The position numbers and the translations under genes are program-made. A stretch of DNA of 64,000 nucleotides from Oceanospirillum sanctuarii (GTDB taxonomy: Bacteria > Pseudomonadota > Gammaproteobacteria > Pseudomonadales > Halomonadaceae). Positions 1-11,255 of the stretch are shown here, piece after piece (position 1 is the first letter of the stretch; every line of letters begins with the position of its first letter). The stretch covers positions 55,172 to 119,171 of the forward strand of contig NZ_MTBA01000006.1 in NCBI RefSeq assembly GCF_002150805.1, in the 5' to 3' direction. The notes below the pieces were generated by a model, which worked only from the letters and a program-made list of their open reading frames with translations, searched no databases and was not told the DNA's origin.

Positions 1-245
1 ATCTTAATACCCAGAGCTTTGGCTCTCTGTTCAACCATTTTGGAGCGTCGCCCTGTAATAATGGCAACTTCCACACCGCTCGCCTGTAGCATTTTGATGC
101 CGTGTCCATCCAGACTGTTAAAGGCCTTACTTTCACTACCATCTGCGTGAAAGTAGAGGCTGCCATCCGTGAGCACACCATCCACGTCCAGAGCCAGCAG
201 GCGAATAGAACGGGCCTTGTCTTTTGGTGTGTCAGTGCGTGACAT
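1..245 (-). CDS. kdsC: KdsC, 3-deoxy-D-manno-octulosonate 8-phosphate phosphatase (partial, C-terminus outside window)
   Basis: Removes phosphate from KDO-8-phosphate in the cytoplasm, the last step before CMP-KDO formation for LPS inner core. Only the first 81 residues lie in the window; the rest runs off the left edge. The haloacid dehalogenase motif I is clear as LALDVDGVLTDG, with the nucleophile and acid/base aspartates at residues 20 and 22, and motif II appears as ITGRRS. The start at 245 is the first ATG before the HAD domain. It lies 65 bp downstream of kdsD on the same strand, in the usual yrbG-kdsD-kdsC order, so lptC/lptA/lptB would be expected beyond the edge. Confidence 0.95.
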   Translation of the reverse strand, partial: MSRTDTPKDKARSIRLLALDVDGVLTDGSLYFHADGSESKAFNSLDGHGIKMLQASGVEVAIITGRRSKMVEQRAKALGIK

Positions 246-310
246 AGTTAACTCCAGAGTATGTTGAATATCAGATGTTCGGTGGTTCACATGCGATCAG
301 GTTTGTCGCT

Positions 311-1288
311 TCAGATAACGCCAGCTCTCAGCAGATCGTGCATATTAAGCGCACCAACAGGGGTGTTGTTATCACCGGTGACTAGTAGTGCATTGATCTT
401 CTTTTGCTGCATGATTTCAACGGCTTCAGCAGCCAGTTGATCGGCTGAGACTGTGATTGGCGCTGATGTCATTACATCATCTACCTGAACCTTATGGATA
501 TCTAAACCTTGGTCTAGCGTACGGCGAAGATCGCCATCGGTATAGATGCCTAAAAGGGTGCCTTGTTCGGAGACAATACCTGCCATTCCAAGACCTTTCT
601 GGGTGATCTCAAGTAAAACGGCTTGTAATGGAGTACCAGACTGAACCAGTGGCAAGCGATCACCGGAGTGCATAATGTCAGAGACTTTAAGCAGTAGTCG
701 GCGCCCAAGGCTTCCACCCGGATGGGAAAAGGCAAAGTCTTCAGCACTAAAGCCACGGGCTTCAAGAAGGGCTATGGCCAAAGCATCACCCATTACCAGA
801 GCCGCTGTGGTACTGGAGGTTGGCGCCAGATCCAGAGGGCAGGCTTCCTGTTGGATATCGATCAGCAGGTGAGCATCGGAAAACTTAGCCAATGTTGATG
901 TCGTTGAACCTGTGATGCTGATCAGTGGAATTGCCTGACGCTTCAGAAGAGGCAAAAGCGTAGTAACTTCAGAGGTTTCACCGGAATTAGACAGAGCAAT
1001 AACCACATCACCCCGGGTAATCATACCCAGATCACCGTGGCTGGCTTCGCCGGGATGAACAAAGAAAGCAGGCGTACCCGTGGAAGCCAGTGTCGCAGCA
1101 ATTTTATTGCCGATATGTCCTGATTTGCCCATGCCGGTGACAACCACACGGCCTTCACAGTTGAGCATCAGCTCGCAAGCGCGACTGAAGTTGTCATCAA
1201 GATGTTTGACCTGAGCGGTTACCGCTTTAGCTTCCAGTTCAATGGTGCGTTTGGCAGAGGCGATGTAATCGTGCATTGGAGACTCCAT
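311..1288 (-). CDS. kdsD: KdsD, arabinose-5-phosphate isomerase
   Basis: Interconverts ribulose-5-phosphate and arabinose-5-phosphate, the entry point to KDO synthesis. About 325 residues, the normal length. An N-terminal SIS domain carries GMGKSGHIGNKIAATLAS and SNSGETSE for phosphosugar binding, followed by two CBS domains in the C-terminal third. The ATG at 1288 overlaps the yrbG stop as TGATG, which favours it over the TTG one codon upstream and implies translational coupling. It is the middle gene of the yrbG-kdsD-kdsC operon. Confidence 0.96.
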   Translation of the reverse strand: MESPMHDYIASAKRTIELEAKAVTAQVKHLDDNFSRACELMLNCEGRVVVTGMGKSGHIGNKIAATLASTGTPAFFVHPGEASHGDLGMITRGDVVIALSNSGETSEVTTLLPLLKRQAIPLISITGSTTSTLAKFSDAHLLIDIQQEACPLDLAPTSSTTAALVMGDALAIALLEARGFSAEDFAFSHPGGSLGRRLLLKVSDIMHSGDRLPLVQSGTPLQAVLLEITQKGLGMAGIVSEQGTLLGIYTDGDLRRTLDQGLDIHKVQVDDVMTSAPITVSADQLAAEAVEIMQQKKINALLVTGDNNTPVGALNMHDLLRAGVI

Positions 1289-2247
1289 CAAACGGTGGCC
1301 AGATAAATAACATAAAGATAGCCGATATAGATAAGGCCAAGCAGACCACCTTCAACCCGGTTGAGCTTCCCTTTCTTACGCATCAGAACAATAAGAGCTG
1401 CAACAAGGAACGTCAGGCCCGCCATCGTCAGGTAGTCACGGCTCATCACTTCAGGATCAATAGCAACGGTGGCAAAGAAGCCCGGTACAGGAAGTACTGC
1501 CAGCAGATTGAAGATGTTGGAACCTACCACGTTACCCAGAGCGATCTCATGATGGCGTTTTAATGCACTGGCAACACTGGCTGCCAATTCCGGCAGGCTG
1601 GTGCCAATGGCGACAATCGTCAGACCGATAATGACATCGCTGACACCAAAGGAGGTTGCGATATTAACGGCACCCCAGACCAGCATACGGGAACTGCCAA
1701 TCAGGATAGCAAGACCAATCAGTAACCAGAAAATTGCTTTGCCTTGTGGCATGTCAGGAATCTCTTCCTCCTGATCTGCCATAGATTCGGCGTCACCTTT
1801 AAATAGCCATAACAGGCTGATCACCAGAGCGGTAACCAGAATCAGCGAGTCAACCAAAGTGATTTGGCCATCCAGCATTACTGCGCCTGCCAACAGGGTG
1901 ACACCCAGCAGAAGCGGGATCTCTTTACGCATCAGCTTCATATTAATTGGCAGAGGCGCGATCAAAGCGGTAACACCCAGTACCAGACCAATATTGGCGA
2001 TATTGGAGCCCAGAGCATTACCCACTGCCAAGCCTGGGTTGCCGCCGATGGCCGCGATTGCAGACACCAGAATTTCAGGCGCAGAGGTGCCGATGGATAC
2101 AATGGTCATTCCGATCAGAAGAGGGGACATGCCGAAGTTACGGGCTGTAGCGGCGGCTCCGGCGATAAATCGATCGGCACTCCACACCAGAAGTGCTAAA
2201 CCGATAATCAGAGCTGCAATCGAAAAGGGGATGGTATCGGGAATCAT
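1288..2247 (-). CDS. yrbG: YrbG-type calcium/sodium antiporter
   Basis: Inner-membrane cation exchanger of the CaCA family, 319 residues with about ten hydrophobic segments. The two inverted alpha repeats that form the ion site are visible: GTSAPEILVSA with GNALGSNIANI in the N-terminal half, and GTSLPELAASV with GNVVGSNIFNL in the C-terminal half. A short acidic loop (DQEEEIPD) separates the halves. It is the first gene of the leftward yrbG-kdsD-kdsC operon and is divergent from mlaF across 234 bp, as in many gammaproteobacteria. The physiological ion is inferred from the family only. Confidence 0.93.
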   Translation of the reverse strand: MIPDTIPFSIAALIIGLALLVWSADRFIAGAAATARNFGMSPLLIGMTIVSIGTSAPEILVSAIAAIGGNPGLAVGNALGSNIANIGLVLGVTALIAPLPINMKLMRKEIPLLLGVTLLAGAVMLDGQITLVDSLILVTALVISLLWLFKGDAESMADQEEEIPDMPQGKAIFWLLIGLAILIGSSRMLVWGAVNIATSFGVSDVIIGLTIVAIGTSLPELAASVASALKRHHEIALGNVVGSNIFNLLAVLPVPGFFATVAIDPEVMSRDYLTMAGLTFLVAALIVLMRKKGKLNRVEGGLLGLIYIGYLYVIYLATV

Positions 2248-2481
2248 AAGGCCTGTTTAAATCTGTTGAATGTCGGGGGGCAATTAAAGAAGTTACCGTG
2301 TACGAATGCAAGTCTGAAAGTGTGAATTGCGAGTATAAGGTTTGTAGATAGCTGGCTTTGAAATCAATAAAGCGATCAATTAAAACGCGTTGATTAATAT
2401 GAAAGCTGTTTTTTTGGTTCCTCTAAGGTAAAGTTCGCCATTCCTAGGATTGTTCAATTTTCACAGGGTTCCCTCTCCGTT

Positions 2482-3306
2482 ATGTCTGATACTGACAATC
2501 TGGTTGAGATCAGGTCGATGACTTTCCTTCGGGAAAAGCGCGCTATTTTTTCTGATCTGAGTCTGCGTATCCCTAAAGGCAAAATTACTGCCATTATGGG
2601 CCCCAGCGGTACCGGTAAGACAACACTGCTGCGTCTGATTGGTGGCCAGCTCAAGCCAGATCAGGGTGATGTCGTTGTTGATGGCCATTCTGTTCCATCG
2701 CTAAGCCGGAAACAGCTTTTCGAATTGCGTCAGCGCATGGGCATGCTATTTCAGAGTGGTGCTTTGTTCTCTGAGTTGACGGTATTTGAGAATGTCGCCT
2801 TCCCCTTAAGAGTTCATACCAAGCTTCCGGAAGATATGATTCGGGATCTGGTTCTTATTAAGCTGGAGTCGGTTGGCCTTCGTGGTGCCCGTGACCTGAT
2901 GCCTTCTGAGCTTTCCGGGGGGATGAGCCGACGTGTCGCTCTGGCTCGTGCGATTGCCCTTGATCCTGAACTTATGATGTATGACGAACCTTTTGTCGGT
3001 CAGGACCCCATTACATTGGGGGTTCTGGTGAAGCTGATTCGACAGCTGAATGATGCCCTCAATATGACAACGGTTCTGGTCTCCCACGATATTGATGAAT
3101 GTCTGAGTATTGCTGACCATGTCTGTGTCTTAAGCGGTGGTAAGGTGCTCGTGCAGGGCTCTCCGGAAGAGATCCTGCAGAGCGATCTCTCGGAAGTGAA
3201 ACAGTTTATTCAGGGCTTGCCAGATGGCCCGGTTCCTTTCCGTTATCCCGCCAATGATTTTGCTGAAGATATTCTCTTTGCCGGTAAAGATGGAGTTGCA
3301 GGTTAA
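2482..3306 (+). CDS. mlaF: MlaF, phospholipid transport ABC ATPase
   Basis: ATPase of the inner-membrane MlaFEDB complex, which moves phospholipids between the membranes and maintains outer-membrane lipid asymmetry. All ABC motifs are present: Walker [10 protein letters not shown] at residues 40-48, Q-loop Gln91, signature LSGGM at 144-148, Walker B LMMYDEP at 164-170 and the switch His in VSHD. 274 residues, normal length. It leads mlaFEDCB and its stop overlaps the mlaE start as TAATG. The Shine-Dalgarno before 2482 is weak, but no better start precedes the domain. Confidence 0.96.
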   Translation: MSDTDNLVEIRSMTFLREKRAIFSDLSLRIPKGKITAIMGPSGTGKTTLLRLIGGQLKPDQGDVVVDGHSVPSLSRKQLFELRQRMGMLFQSGALFSELTVFENVAFPLRVHTKLPEDMIRDLVLIKLESVGLRGARDLMPSELSGGMSRRVALARAIALDPELMMYDEPFVGQDPITLGVLVKLIRQLNDALNMTTVLVSHDIDECLSIADHVCVLSGGKVLVQGSPEEILQSDLSEVKQFIQGLPDGPVPFRYPANDFAEDILFAGKDGVAG

Positions 3307-4088
3307 TGTTCGGATGGTTGCAACAGATAGGTCATAGAGTTCTTTCTATTGTCGCAGGCCTGGGGCGTTCAGCGCAGCTTCTGCTGGCGGCTCTCATGGG
3401 ACTGGGATATGTACTAAAAAACTTTCGCCTTTTGATCAAGCAGGTCTACGTTACTGGCGTGCTTTCCATCGCAATTATTGGTGTGTCCGGGCTTTTTATC
3501 GGAATGGTGCTGGGGCTGCAGGGCTATTCCATTCTGGTGGATTTTGGCGCAGAAGACGCCTTGGGCCAGATGGTGGCTCTGACACTCTTAAGAGAACTTA
3601 GCCCGGTTGTAGCGGCTCTACTATTTGCCGGTCGTGCTGGTTCTGCTCTAACGGCCGAGATTGGCCTGATGAAGGCGACAGAACAGTTGGCGAGTATGGA
3701 GATGATTGGCGTTGATCCTGTTAAACGTGTGATTGCTCCCCGCCTTTATGCTGGCATCATAGCCTTACCCCTTCTGTGTATCCTCTTCAGCATTATTGGT
3801 GTCTGGGGCGGTATGCTGGTTGGGGTTGAGTGGCTTGGTGTGTTTGATGGTTCCTACTGGGGCAATATGCAGGCTTCTGTCAGCTTCACCCATGATGTCA
3901 TGAATGGCGTTATTAAGAGTATCGTCTTTGCCTTTGTCGTGACCTGGATCGCCGTATTTCAGGGATACGATCTGGAGCCGACTTCTGAGGGCATAAGCCG
4001 TGCAACGACCAAAACTGTTGTGCATGGTTCGCTGGCGGTCCTTGGGCTGGATTTCGTTTTGACTGCGTTAATGTTTGGGGATTTTTGA
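3306..4088 (+). CDS. mlaE: MlaE, phospholipid transport permease
   Basis: Integral permease of the Mla phospholipid transporter, 260 residues with an amphipathic N-terminal helix and about five membrane spans. The MlaE-family core is recognisable in the stretches [21 protein letters not shown] and [15 protein letters not shown]. The start codon shares one base with the mlaF stop, indicating coupling, and the stop lies two bases before the mlaD start. It would form the dimeric channel beneath the MlaD hexamer. Confidence 0.96.
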   Translation: MFGWLQQIGHRVLSIVAGLGRSAQLLLAALMGLGYVLKNFRLLIKQVYVTGVLSIAIIGVSGLFIGMVLGLQGYSILVDFGAEDALGQMVALTLLRELSPVVAALLFAGRAGSALTAEIGLMKATEQLASMEMIGVDPVKRVIAPRLYAGIIALPLLCILFSIIGVWGGMLVGVEWLGVFDGSYWGNMQASVSFTHDVMNGVIKSIVFAFVVTWIAVFQGYDLEPTSEGISRATTKTVVHGSLAVLGLDFVLTALMFGDF

Positions 4089-4089
4089 T

Positions 4090-4554
4090 ATGACAACTCG
4101 TTGGATCGAGATCAGTGTGGGCGGTTTTGTGATCGCTGGTGCTTTAGCCTTGTTACTGTTGGCTTTTAAGGTCAGTGGTCTAGACATTAATGGCGATGAT
4201 GAAGACACCTATGTGGTCTATGCACATTTCAACAACATTGGCGGCCTTAAACCTCGCGCCAAAGTAACCATGGCAGGCGTAACCATTGGCCGTGTTGCTG
4301 CTGTGGAGATTGACCCGCAATGGTATGACGCCAAGGTGACGCTGAGAATTGATAACAGCATGAAAGATAAGCTATCAACGGATACCACGGCGATGATTCT
4401 GACTTCCGGGCTTTTGGGTGAAAACTACATCGGTCTGGTTGTTGGCGCAGAGGAAGATATGCTGGCTGATGGCGGTGAAATCCGTGATACCCAACCGGCT
4501 CTGGTTCTGGAAGATCTGATTGGTAAGTTCCTTTCCAGTATGGGTAAAGAGTAG
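4090..4554 (+). CDS. mlaD: MlaD, MCE-domain lipid-binding subunit
   Basis: Single-span inner-membrane protein whose periplasmic MCE domain forms a hexameric ring on MlaE and hands lipid to or from MlaC. One N-terminal transmembrane helix (about residues 7-27) is followed by an MCE domain with VYAHFNNIGGLKPRAKVTMAGV and a hydrophobic C-terminal region with GLLGENYIGL. I chose the ATG at 4090 (154 residues) because a GGGGA Shine-Dalgarno sits about eight bases upstream and the sequence then begins in the family pattern TTRWIEISVG. An in-frame start at 4075 inside mlaE is less likely. Confidence 0.95.
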   Translation: MTTRWIEISVGGFVIAGALALLLLAFKVSGLDINGDDEDTYVVYAHFNNIGGLKPRAKVTMAGVTIGRVAAVEIDPQWYDAKVTLRIDNSMKDKLSTDTTAMILTSGLLGENYIGLVVGAEEDMLADGGEIRDTQPALVLEDLIGKFLSSMGKE

Positions 4555-4619
4555 GTTTTCACAGCTATACTGGCTTAACAAGTCTGTAACGAAGCGCTGA
4601 AATTTAAAGGACATCATAT

Positions 4620-5303
4620 ATGGGCATCAAGGGGAGCATTATGGGTATGCAGCGATCGGTTTTTGGTTTCATTTCATTACTCGTTTTATCTTTGACTTTG
4701 TCTGTATCGGTATCTGCTCGGGCGGAAGTTGAAACCCCGAAAGAGGTCATTACCCGTACGGCCAATGAGCTGCTGGGTATTATCTCAGAAGCGCGTGCCT
4801 ACTATGACGAAGATCCGCAACGCTTCTACGATAATGTCGAGCAGATTCTAGAGCCTGCCGTTGATATGCGTCGTTTCTCTGCCGGTGTGATGGCTAAGTA
4901 TTATCGCGTTGCCACCAGCGATCAGCGTCGACGCTTTCTTGATGTATTCAAAAGCAGCATGATCCGTACTTATGCGAAAGGTTTGCTGGCCTTCTCGAAT
5001 GAAGAAATTCGTGTGCTGGATCCGAAAGGGCCATCGCGGGATCCGGAGCGGGATACGGTAGAGATGGAAGTGATTGCTGTGGATGGAACGGTTTATCCGA
5101 TCATCTATTCGATGCGAAAGGGTAAAGATGATCTCTGGCGTATTACCAATGTCACTGTTAACGGTATTAACCTGGGGCTGACCTTCCGCAACCAGTTCGA
5201 CAGTGCTATGCAGGCTCACAACCGTGATTTTGATTATGTGATTGAGAACTGGCTGAAAAGCGAATCCGCCTCTGTAATCACCGAAGAGAAATCAGGAGAG
5301 TAA
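4620..5303 (+). CDS. mlaC: MlaC, periplasmic phospholipid shuttle
   Basis: Soluble periplasmic carrier that exchanges phospholipid between the outer-membrane MlaA-porin complex and the inner-membrane MlaFEDB. 227 residues: a signal peptide covers roughly the first 35, ending near VSARAE, followed by the MlaC/Ttg2D domain with RRFSAGVMAKYYR and the late VNGINLGLTFR segment. An AAAGGA Shine-Dalgarno supports the 4620 start, although in-frame ATGs at 4641 and 4650 would give a more typical signal-peptide length. It lies 65 bp after mlaD and 4 bp before mlaB. Confidence 0.94.
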   Translation: MGIKGSIMGMQRSVFGFISLLVLSLTLSVSVSARAEVETPKEVITRTANELLGIISEARAYYDEDPQRFYDNVEQILEPAVDMRRFSAGVMAKYYRVATSDQRRRFLDVFKSSMIRTYAKGLLAFSNEEIRVLDPKGPSRDPERDTVEMEVIAVDGTVYPIIYSMRKGKDDLWRITNVTVNGINLGLTFRNQFDSAMQAHNRDFDYVIENWLKSESASVITEEKSGE

Positions 5304-5307
5304 TCAC

Positions 5308-5628
5308 TTGGCTGCCGATATCATTGCTTCCGAGTCTGGGCTGCTGAAAGTCAGCGGTGATCTGAATTTTTCAACCATCCTTCCGCTTCGTCGAAAAGGA
5401 GAGCAACTGATCGCTCAGGGACCGGATGTAATTGAAGTAGACTTTTCCGGAGTACATGCTTCCGGCAGTGCTGCTGTTTCCCTGATGATGTGCTGGCTCA
5501 GGGCTGCCTGTCGCTCAAATAAAGCGATCCATTTCACTGCAGTACCTGACCTGCTTGAACGCATTATTGCCGTTTCCGGTCTTGCCGGTCACCTTTCCTT
5601 CGAACGTCCTCACCACTGCTGCGAATAA
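5308..5628 (+). CDS. mlaB: MlaB, STAS-domain regulator of the Mla transporter
   Basis: Cytoplasmic STAS-domain subunit that binds MlaF and is needed for assembly and activity of the Mla ABC transporter. 106 residues, one STAS fold, with the conserved turn DFSGVHASGSAAV (the STAS serine is near residue 54). Translation starts at a TTG at 5308 with an AGGAGA Shine-Dalgarno about nine bases upstream, four bases after the mlaC stop. Last gene of mlaFEDCB; a hairpin follows at 5647. Confidence 0.9.
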   Translation: MAADIIASESGLLKVSGDLNFSTILPLRRKGEQLIAQGPDVIEVDFSGVHASGSAAVSLMMCWLRAACRSNKAIHFTAVPDLLERIIAVSGLAGHLSFERPHHCCE

Positions 5629-5646
5629 AACTTAACGAATTGATTA

Positions 5647-5670
5647 GGGGCAAAAATCGCCTTTTGCCCT
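5647..5670 (+). terminator. Weak hairpin after mlaB
   Basis: GGGCAAAA pairs with TTTTGCCC around a six-base loop. Only a short U-poor tail (TCATTTCTAAT) follows, so termination would be partial and read-through into ibaG-murA is plausible. Confidence 0.4.
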
Positions 5671-5768
5671 CATTTCTAATAATATTGTCCTCTTAGCTTT
5701 AGTAAGCGTGTTTCATTACCAAAGTGTGCCTTTTTTCAGGAACGCTTAACCCAAACGCGGAGACAAAA

Positions 5769-7317
<1,549 letters not shown>

Positions 7318-7335
7318 CAGGTTTTATTCGTTACT

Positions 7336-7980
7336 ATGAGTCAATCGCAAGAGCCACAACAACTGATTATCGCCCTGTCTAAAGGGCGTATTCTGGATGA
7401 GACCCTGCCGCTGTTTGAGCAGGCGGGGATCTACCCTCTGGAAGATGTTCGTAAAAGCCGTAAGCTGATTTTTGATACCAATCTGGATCACGTCAAACTC
7501 ATCATTATCCGTGCTACTGATGTGCCGACTTACGTTGAACTGGGCGCAGCTGATATGGGCGTGTCCGGTAAAGACGTACTGATGGAGCACGGTGCTAAAG
7601 GTATCTATGAGCCTCTGGATCTGAATATTGCCCGCTGTCGTCTGATGACTGCAGGCATGAAAGGTCAGGAGCGTCCGGATGGCCGTATCCGTGTGGCGAC
7701 CAAGTTTATCAACGTCGCGAAGCGCTACTATGCTGAGCAGGGTGTTCAGGTTGACCTGATTAAGCTCTATGGTGGTATGGAGCTTGCGCCTATCATGGAT
7801 CTTGCAGACGAGATCGTTGATATCGTTGATACCGGTAATACGCTGAAAGCCAATGGTCTGGAAGCCCGGGAAGATATCGCTCATATCAGTACCCGTTTAG
7901 TTGTCAGTCAGGGTGCTATGAAAATGAAGCATCAGCTGATTCAGCCGATTATCGAGCAACTGCGTTCTGCGGTTAGCTGA
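7336..7980 (+). CDS. hisG: HisG, ATP phosphoribosyltransferase (short form)
   Basis: First enzyme of histidine biosynthesis, condensing ATP with PRPP. At 214 residues it is the short form lacking the C-terminal regulatory domain. Such enzymes need HisZ for activity and feedback control; no hisZ lies in this window. The PRPP-binding region is visible as [17 protein letters not shown], preceded by [10 protein letters not shown]. The gene sits between murA and hisD as in pseudomonads. Confidence 0.96.
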   Translation: MSQSQEPQQLIIALSKGRILDETLPLFEQAGIYPLEDVRKSRKLIFDTNLDHVKLIIIRATDVPTYVELGAADMGVSGKDVLMEHGAKGIYEPLDLNIARCRLMTAGMKGQERPDGRIRVATKFINVAKRYYAEQGVQVDLIKLYGGMELAPIMDLADEIVDIVDTGNTLKANGLEAREDIAHISTRLVVSQGAMKMKHQLIQPIIEQLRSAVS

Positions 7981-8026
7981 TAAGACGCAGGCGGAACGAC
8001 TTACCCTAGGTGGTTTCGCTTTCTGT

Positions 8027-8050
8027 CCGGAGGTTACGTTCTGCCTCCGG
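8027..8050 (+). other. Hairpin between hisG and hisD
   Basis: A seven-base perfect inverted repeat, CCGGAGG and CCTCCGG, with a ten-base loop in the 109-bp hisG-hisD gap. It is followed by a mixed pyrimidine tract rather than a clean U run, so it may slow transcription or protect a processed end rather than terminate. Confidence 0.3.
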
Positions 8051-8089
8051 TCACTTTTCCTTTAGTCTCTTTTGAACCGGAAAATCCCT

Positions 8090-9400
8090 ATGTCATCGAA
8101 CGTTTCTGTAAAACGACTTGTTTCTTCACAAGCTGATTTTTCCCAACAGCTTGATACCCTGCTTGCCTGGGAATCTGTATCCGATACTGCGGTAAACCAA
8201 GCGGTTACCGATATCCTGCATCAGGTTAAAAGCCATGGCGACAAAGCAGTTATGGAATTTACAGAGCGCTTCGACCATCTGCATACGGATGACTTCTCTC
8301 AGCTTGAGATGAGCAAAGAGCGTCTTCAGGAAGCTCTTGATGGTCTGCCTGCCGATCAGTGTACGGCACTTGAACAGGCTGCTGAGCGCGTTCGTCGCTA
8401 CCACGAAAAACAGGCTCAGGGCTCCTGGGAATACACCGAGGAAGATGGCACTCTGCTGGGCCAACAAGTGATGCCAATGGATCGGGTTGGTGTTTACGTA
8501 CCTGGTGGTAAAGCCTCATACCCATCCTCTGTACTGATGAATGTTATTCCGGCTAAGGTTGCCGGTGTTAAAGAGATCATCATGGTGGTTCCTACTCCTC
8601 GTGGTGAACTGAATGAGCTGGTACTGGCAGCAGCCTGCATTTCCGGGGTTGACCGTGTATTCACGATCGGTGGTGCTCAGGCGGTAGCTGCACTGGCTTA
8701 CGGTACTGAAACCGTACCGCGTGTGGATAAGATCGTCGGTCCGGGTAACATCTTTGTGGCGACAGCCAAGCGTATGGTATTCGGTGCCGTGGGTATCGAT
8801 ATGATCGCAGGTCCGTCTGAGATTCTGGTGGTGTGCGATGGCAAAACCGATCCGGACTGGATTGCCATGGATCTCTTCTCTCAGGCTGAGCACGATGAAG
8901 ACGCCCAGCCTATCCTGCTGAGCTGGGATAAAGACTTTATTGATCAGGTTGAAGCGAGTATTGAAAAGCTGATGCCAACCATGGAGCGTGAGCCGATTAT
9001 TCGCGTCTCTATGGCAGAGCGTGCTGCCCTGATTCAGGTGAAAGATCTGGCTGAAGCGATTGAAGTAACCAACCGTATCGCCCCGGAGCACCTTGAACTG
9101 TCTATTGAAGATCCTCAGGCGATTGTTGGTCAGATTCGCCATGCCGGTGCGATCTTTATGGGTCGTTATACAGCTGAGGCTCTGGGTGATTACTGCGCGG
9201 GACCTAACCACGTATTGCCGACCTCAGGAACGGCTCGTTTCTCATCACCGCTGGGTGTTTACGACTTCCAGAAGCGCTCTTCACTGATTATGTGTTCGGC
9301 TGAAGGTGCGTCAGAGATGGGTAAAATTGCTTCGATTCTGGCTCGGGGTGAAAGCCTGACGGCTCACGCCCGTTCTGCCGAGTACCGCATTAAAGATTAA
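8090..9400 (+). CDS. hisD: HisD, histidinol dehydrogenase
   Basis: Catalyses the last two oxidations of histidine biosynthesis, histidinol to histidine, using NAD and a bound zinc. 436 residues from the ATG at 8090, which has a CCGGA element eight bases upstream; an in-frame TTG at 8072 is less likely. Family signatures include [25 protein letters not shown], the zinc region [10 protein letters not shown] and the late [15 protein letters not shown] strong terminator follows, so hisC, often next in this cluster, is not co-transcribed here. Confidence 0.96.
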   Translation: MSSNVSVKRLVSSQADFSQQLDTLLAWESVSDTAVNQAVTDILHQVKSHGDKAVMEFTERFDHLHTDDFSQLEMSKERLQEALDGLPADQCTALEQAAERVRRYHEKQAQGSWEYTEEDGTLLGQQVMPMDRVGVYVPGGKASYPSSVLMNVIPAKVAGVKEIIMVVPTPRGELNELVLAAACISGVDRVFTIGGAQAVAALAYGTETVPRVDKIVGPGNIFVATAKRMVFGAVGIDMIAGPSEILVVCDGKTDPDWIAMDLFSQAEHDEDAQPILLSWDKDFIDQVEASIEKLMPTMEREPIIRVSMAERAALIQVKDLAEAIEVTNRIAPEHLELSIEDPQAIVGQIRHAGAIFMGRYTAEALGDYCAGPNHVLPTSGTARFSSPLGVYDFQKRSSLIMCSAEGASEMGKIASILARGESLTAHARSAEYRIKD

Positions 9401-9421
9401 GCGTCTTCACAGGGCTTAAAC

Positions 9422-9459
9422 AAAACGGCGCAGTGTGAATTCACCTGTGCCGTTTTTTT
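9422..9459 (+). terminator. Rho-independent terminator of hisD
   Basis: AAAACGGC and CAG pair with CTG and GCCGTTTT, with an inner GTG/CAC extension, followed by a run of seven T. It ends the rightward mla-to-hisD region. Confidence 0.85.
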
Positions 9460-9521
9460 ATATCCCGAGTTTATAGGTCATAGCCTATAGCTCAGATGAA
9501 ATATGACATCTCCAACATTTG

Positions 9522-10397
9522 CTATGATGCAGGGGTTTCTGCGGCCGTTTTTATTTTGGGAGGGTTTGCGATGAGACCTCCTGTGAGCACCAAAATCAGA
9601 GCGGTCAAAAGAATCAGACTCCACTCACTAATACCTGCGAGAACCAGACTGACAGCGGTGATCAAAGGCGCAGCAAAGCTTGATATGGCGAGTAGTGATC
9701 GGTTGCCATGTTTCATACCGCTATCCCACAGATAGAAGGCGCCACCGACAGGGCCTAAACCTAACAGTAAAGCACCAATGAACTCTTTTGAACTGAGAGG
9801 CCAATAGCTGGTTTCCAGAGTCAGATGAGCAGCAAGAGATAACAGGGCTACCGCTAAGGAAAGCCAGCCGATATCGTCAGAATGGCCTGCTGTTTTCGAA
9901 AGCGACCAGGAATAGGTCGACCAGATCAGCGCACAGCAGATAGCTAATGCATACCCACTGATATATTCGGCTGCTATAGCAGATGTTCCACTATCGTTCT
10001 GTGTGATTACCAAACTAACGCCAATAAAGCCCAATACACCGCCTAGCATGGCACGTTTTCTATGGCCCGGGGTTGCGACCAGTAAGGTGAGCAGTAGGGG
10101 CCACAGATAGACAATCAGGCTGACCTGAATGGCCGGTGCGAACCTCAGGGCCATAAAGTAACAAAAGTGGAAGCCAAAAAGTCCTGCTATGCCAATCAGC
10201 CATTGGCGCTTGGTCATATCCGGTTTTTGTAAGGCAGGGCGCTTTTGCAGTAAACGATTAAGGAGCATAAGTCCGGCTGAAATAGAGAAACAGAGAAACA
10301 GCAGCTGAAACGCTGGTATCTCAGTGGTCATAGTGCCAAGAAGTGCGAGAGAACCCCACAGGGTGATAGCGGATAAGCCCAAAAAAGTTGGCATCAT
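9522..10397 (-). CDS. EamA/DMT-superfamily exporter, YddG-like
   Basis: Inner-membrane drug/metabolite transporter of 291 residues with ten predicted hydrophobic segments arranged as two EamA halves. The first half begins with TFLGLSAITLWGSLALLG and the second with ISGYALAICCALIWSTYSW. The overall pattern resembles the aromatic amino-acid exporter YddG, but substrate assignment is inference. The ATG at 10397 has an AGGA Shine-Dalgarno. It lies 117 bp downstream of an AraC-type regulator on the same strand, which probably controls it. Confidence 0.82.
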   Translation of the reverse strand: MMPTFLGLSAITLWGSLALLGTMTTEIPAFQLLFLCFSISAGLMLLNRLLQKRPALQKPDMTKRQWLIGIAGLFGFHFCYFMALRFAPAIQVSLIVYLWPLLLTLLVATPGHRKRAMLGGVLGFIGVSLVITQNDSGTSAIAAEYISGYALAICCALIWSTYSWSLSKTAGHSDDIGWLSLAVALLSLAAHLTLETSYWPLSSKEFIGALLLGLGPVGGAFYLWDSGMKHGNRSLLAISSFAAPLITAVSLVLAGISEWSLILLTALILVLTGGLIANPPKIKTAAETPAS

Positions 10398-10514
10398 TCT
10401 TTTCCTGCGATGACGTTAAATTGGAATGTAGAGGCTTATTCTACGGGCGGATAAATATCTTAATGTGCTGAAAAGCTGGTTTGATGTTCTGCAAAGACGT
10501 TGTAACAGCCGGTA

Positions 10515-11249
10515 TCAGGATGAACGACATGCTTTTGGGGATTGCCCCCAGTAGCTCAGGAAGCGGCGGCTGAAGGCCGAGGCATCGTTGTAACCCACCT
10601 GCTGAGCGATCAGGGCAATAGGGGTATCGCTGTGACTCAATAAGGCTCTGGCTTTTTTCATCCGAAGCTGCAGCAGATACTGTAAAGGTGCAACTCCGGT
10701 AACTTCTCGAAACCTCTGTTTGAACTGGCTCAGACTAAGACAGGCTATCGCGGCCAACTCTTTGAGTTCCGGGGTGTGGCTCAGGTCTGTTTCAAGTGCC
10801 ATTAGAACCCGCTCAATTCGTTTATCCGTCAGATTATAAGCCGTTTGTTGTGCCAGCAGTCGAATAAAAATAGCAGCCATGGAGGCTTCAATAACCGGAT
10901 CAAACTGACTGTTTAGCTGATTTTCAGTGAAGAGACAAAACTCAAGAAAGTGTTCATTTACACTCAGAAGAGGAGAAGTTTCGGCGCTTAATGGTTTTGG
11001 CAAATCAGGCAGATCCGCAACCAAGAAGCGGGCATTTTCGTGTGATGAGAACCGATGGGTTAAACCCTTTTGAATCAGAACCGCTTGTCGTACACCGAGT
11101 TGAGCTTCCAGTAGGGGAGTGCCAGCCGCGGTATCAGTAAGCAGATCCAGTGTGATTTTGCCCTGCAGAGGAACCACCACCTGGGCATGATCATGGTGAT
11201 GCCTTCTGGGGTGTTGGGTATAGGACCGAATAGATAGCTTGGCTTGCAC
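10515..11249 (-). CDS. AraC-family transcriptional regulator with N-terminal cupin
   Basis: DNA-binding regulator of 244 residues. The N-terminal part is a small cupin-like sensing domain with a histidine cluster (RRHHHDHAQVVVPLQG). The C-terminal hundred residues carry two helix-turn-helix units, with LAAIACLSLSQFKQRFREV and the AraC signature IALIAQQVGYNDASAFSRRF. Translation starts at a GTG at 11249, only six bases after the stop of the upstream sensor kinase, so the two are almost certainly co-transcribed. Likely target: the DMT exporter next downstream. The effector is unknown. Confidence 0.85.
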   Translation of the reverse strand: MQAKLSIRSYTQHPRRHHHDHAQVVVPLQGKITLDLLTDTAAGTPLLEAQLGVRQAVLIQKGLTHRFSSHENARFLVADLPDLPKPLSAETSPLLSVNEHFLEFCLFTENQLNSQFDPVIEASMAAIFIRLLAQQTAYNLTDKRIERVLMALETDLSHTPELKELAAIACLSLSQFKQRFREVTGVAPLQYLLQLRMKKARALLSHSDTPIALIAQQVGYNDASAFSRRFLSYWGQSPKACRSS

Positions 11250-11255
11250 GTTAGC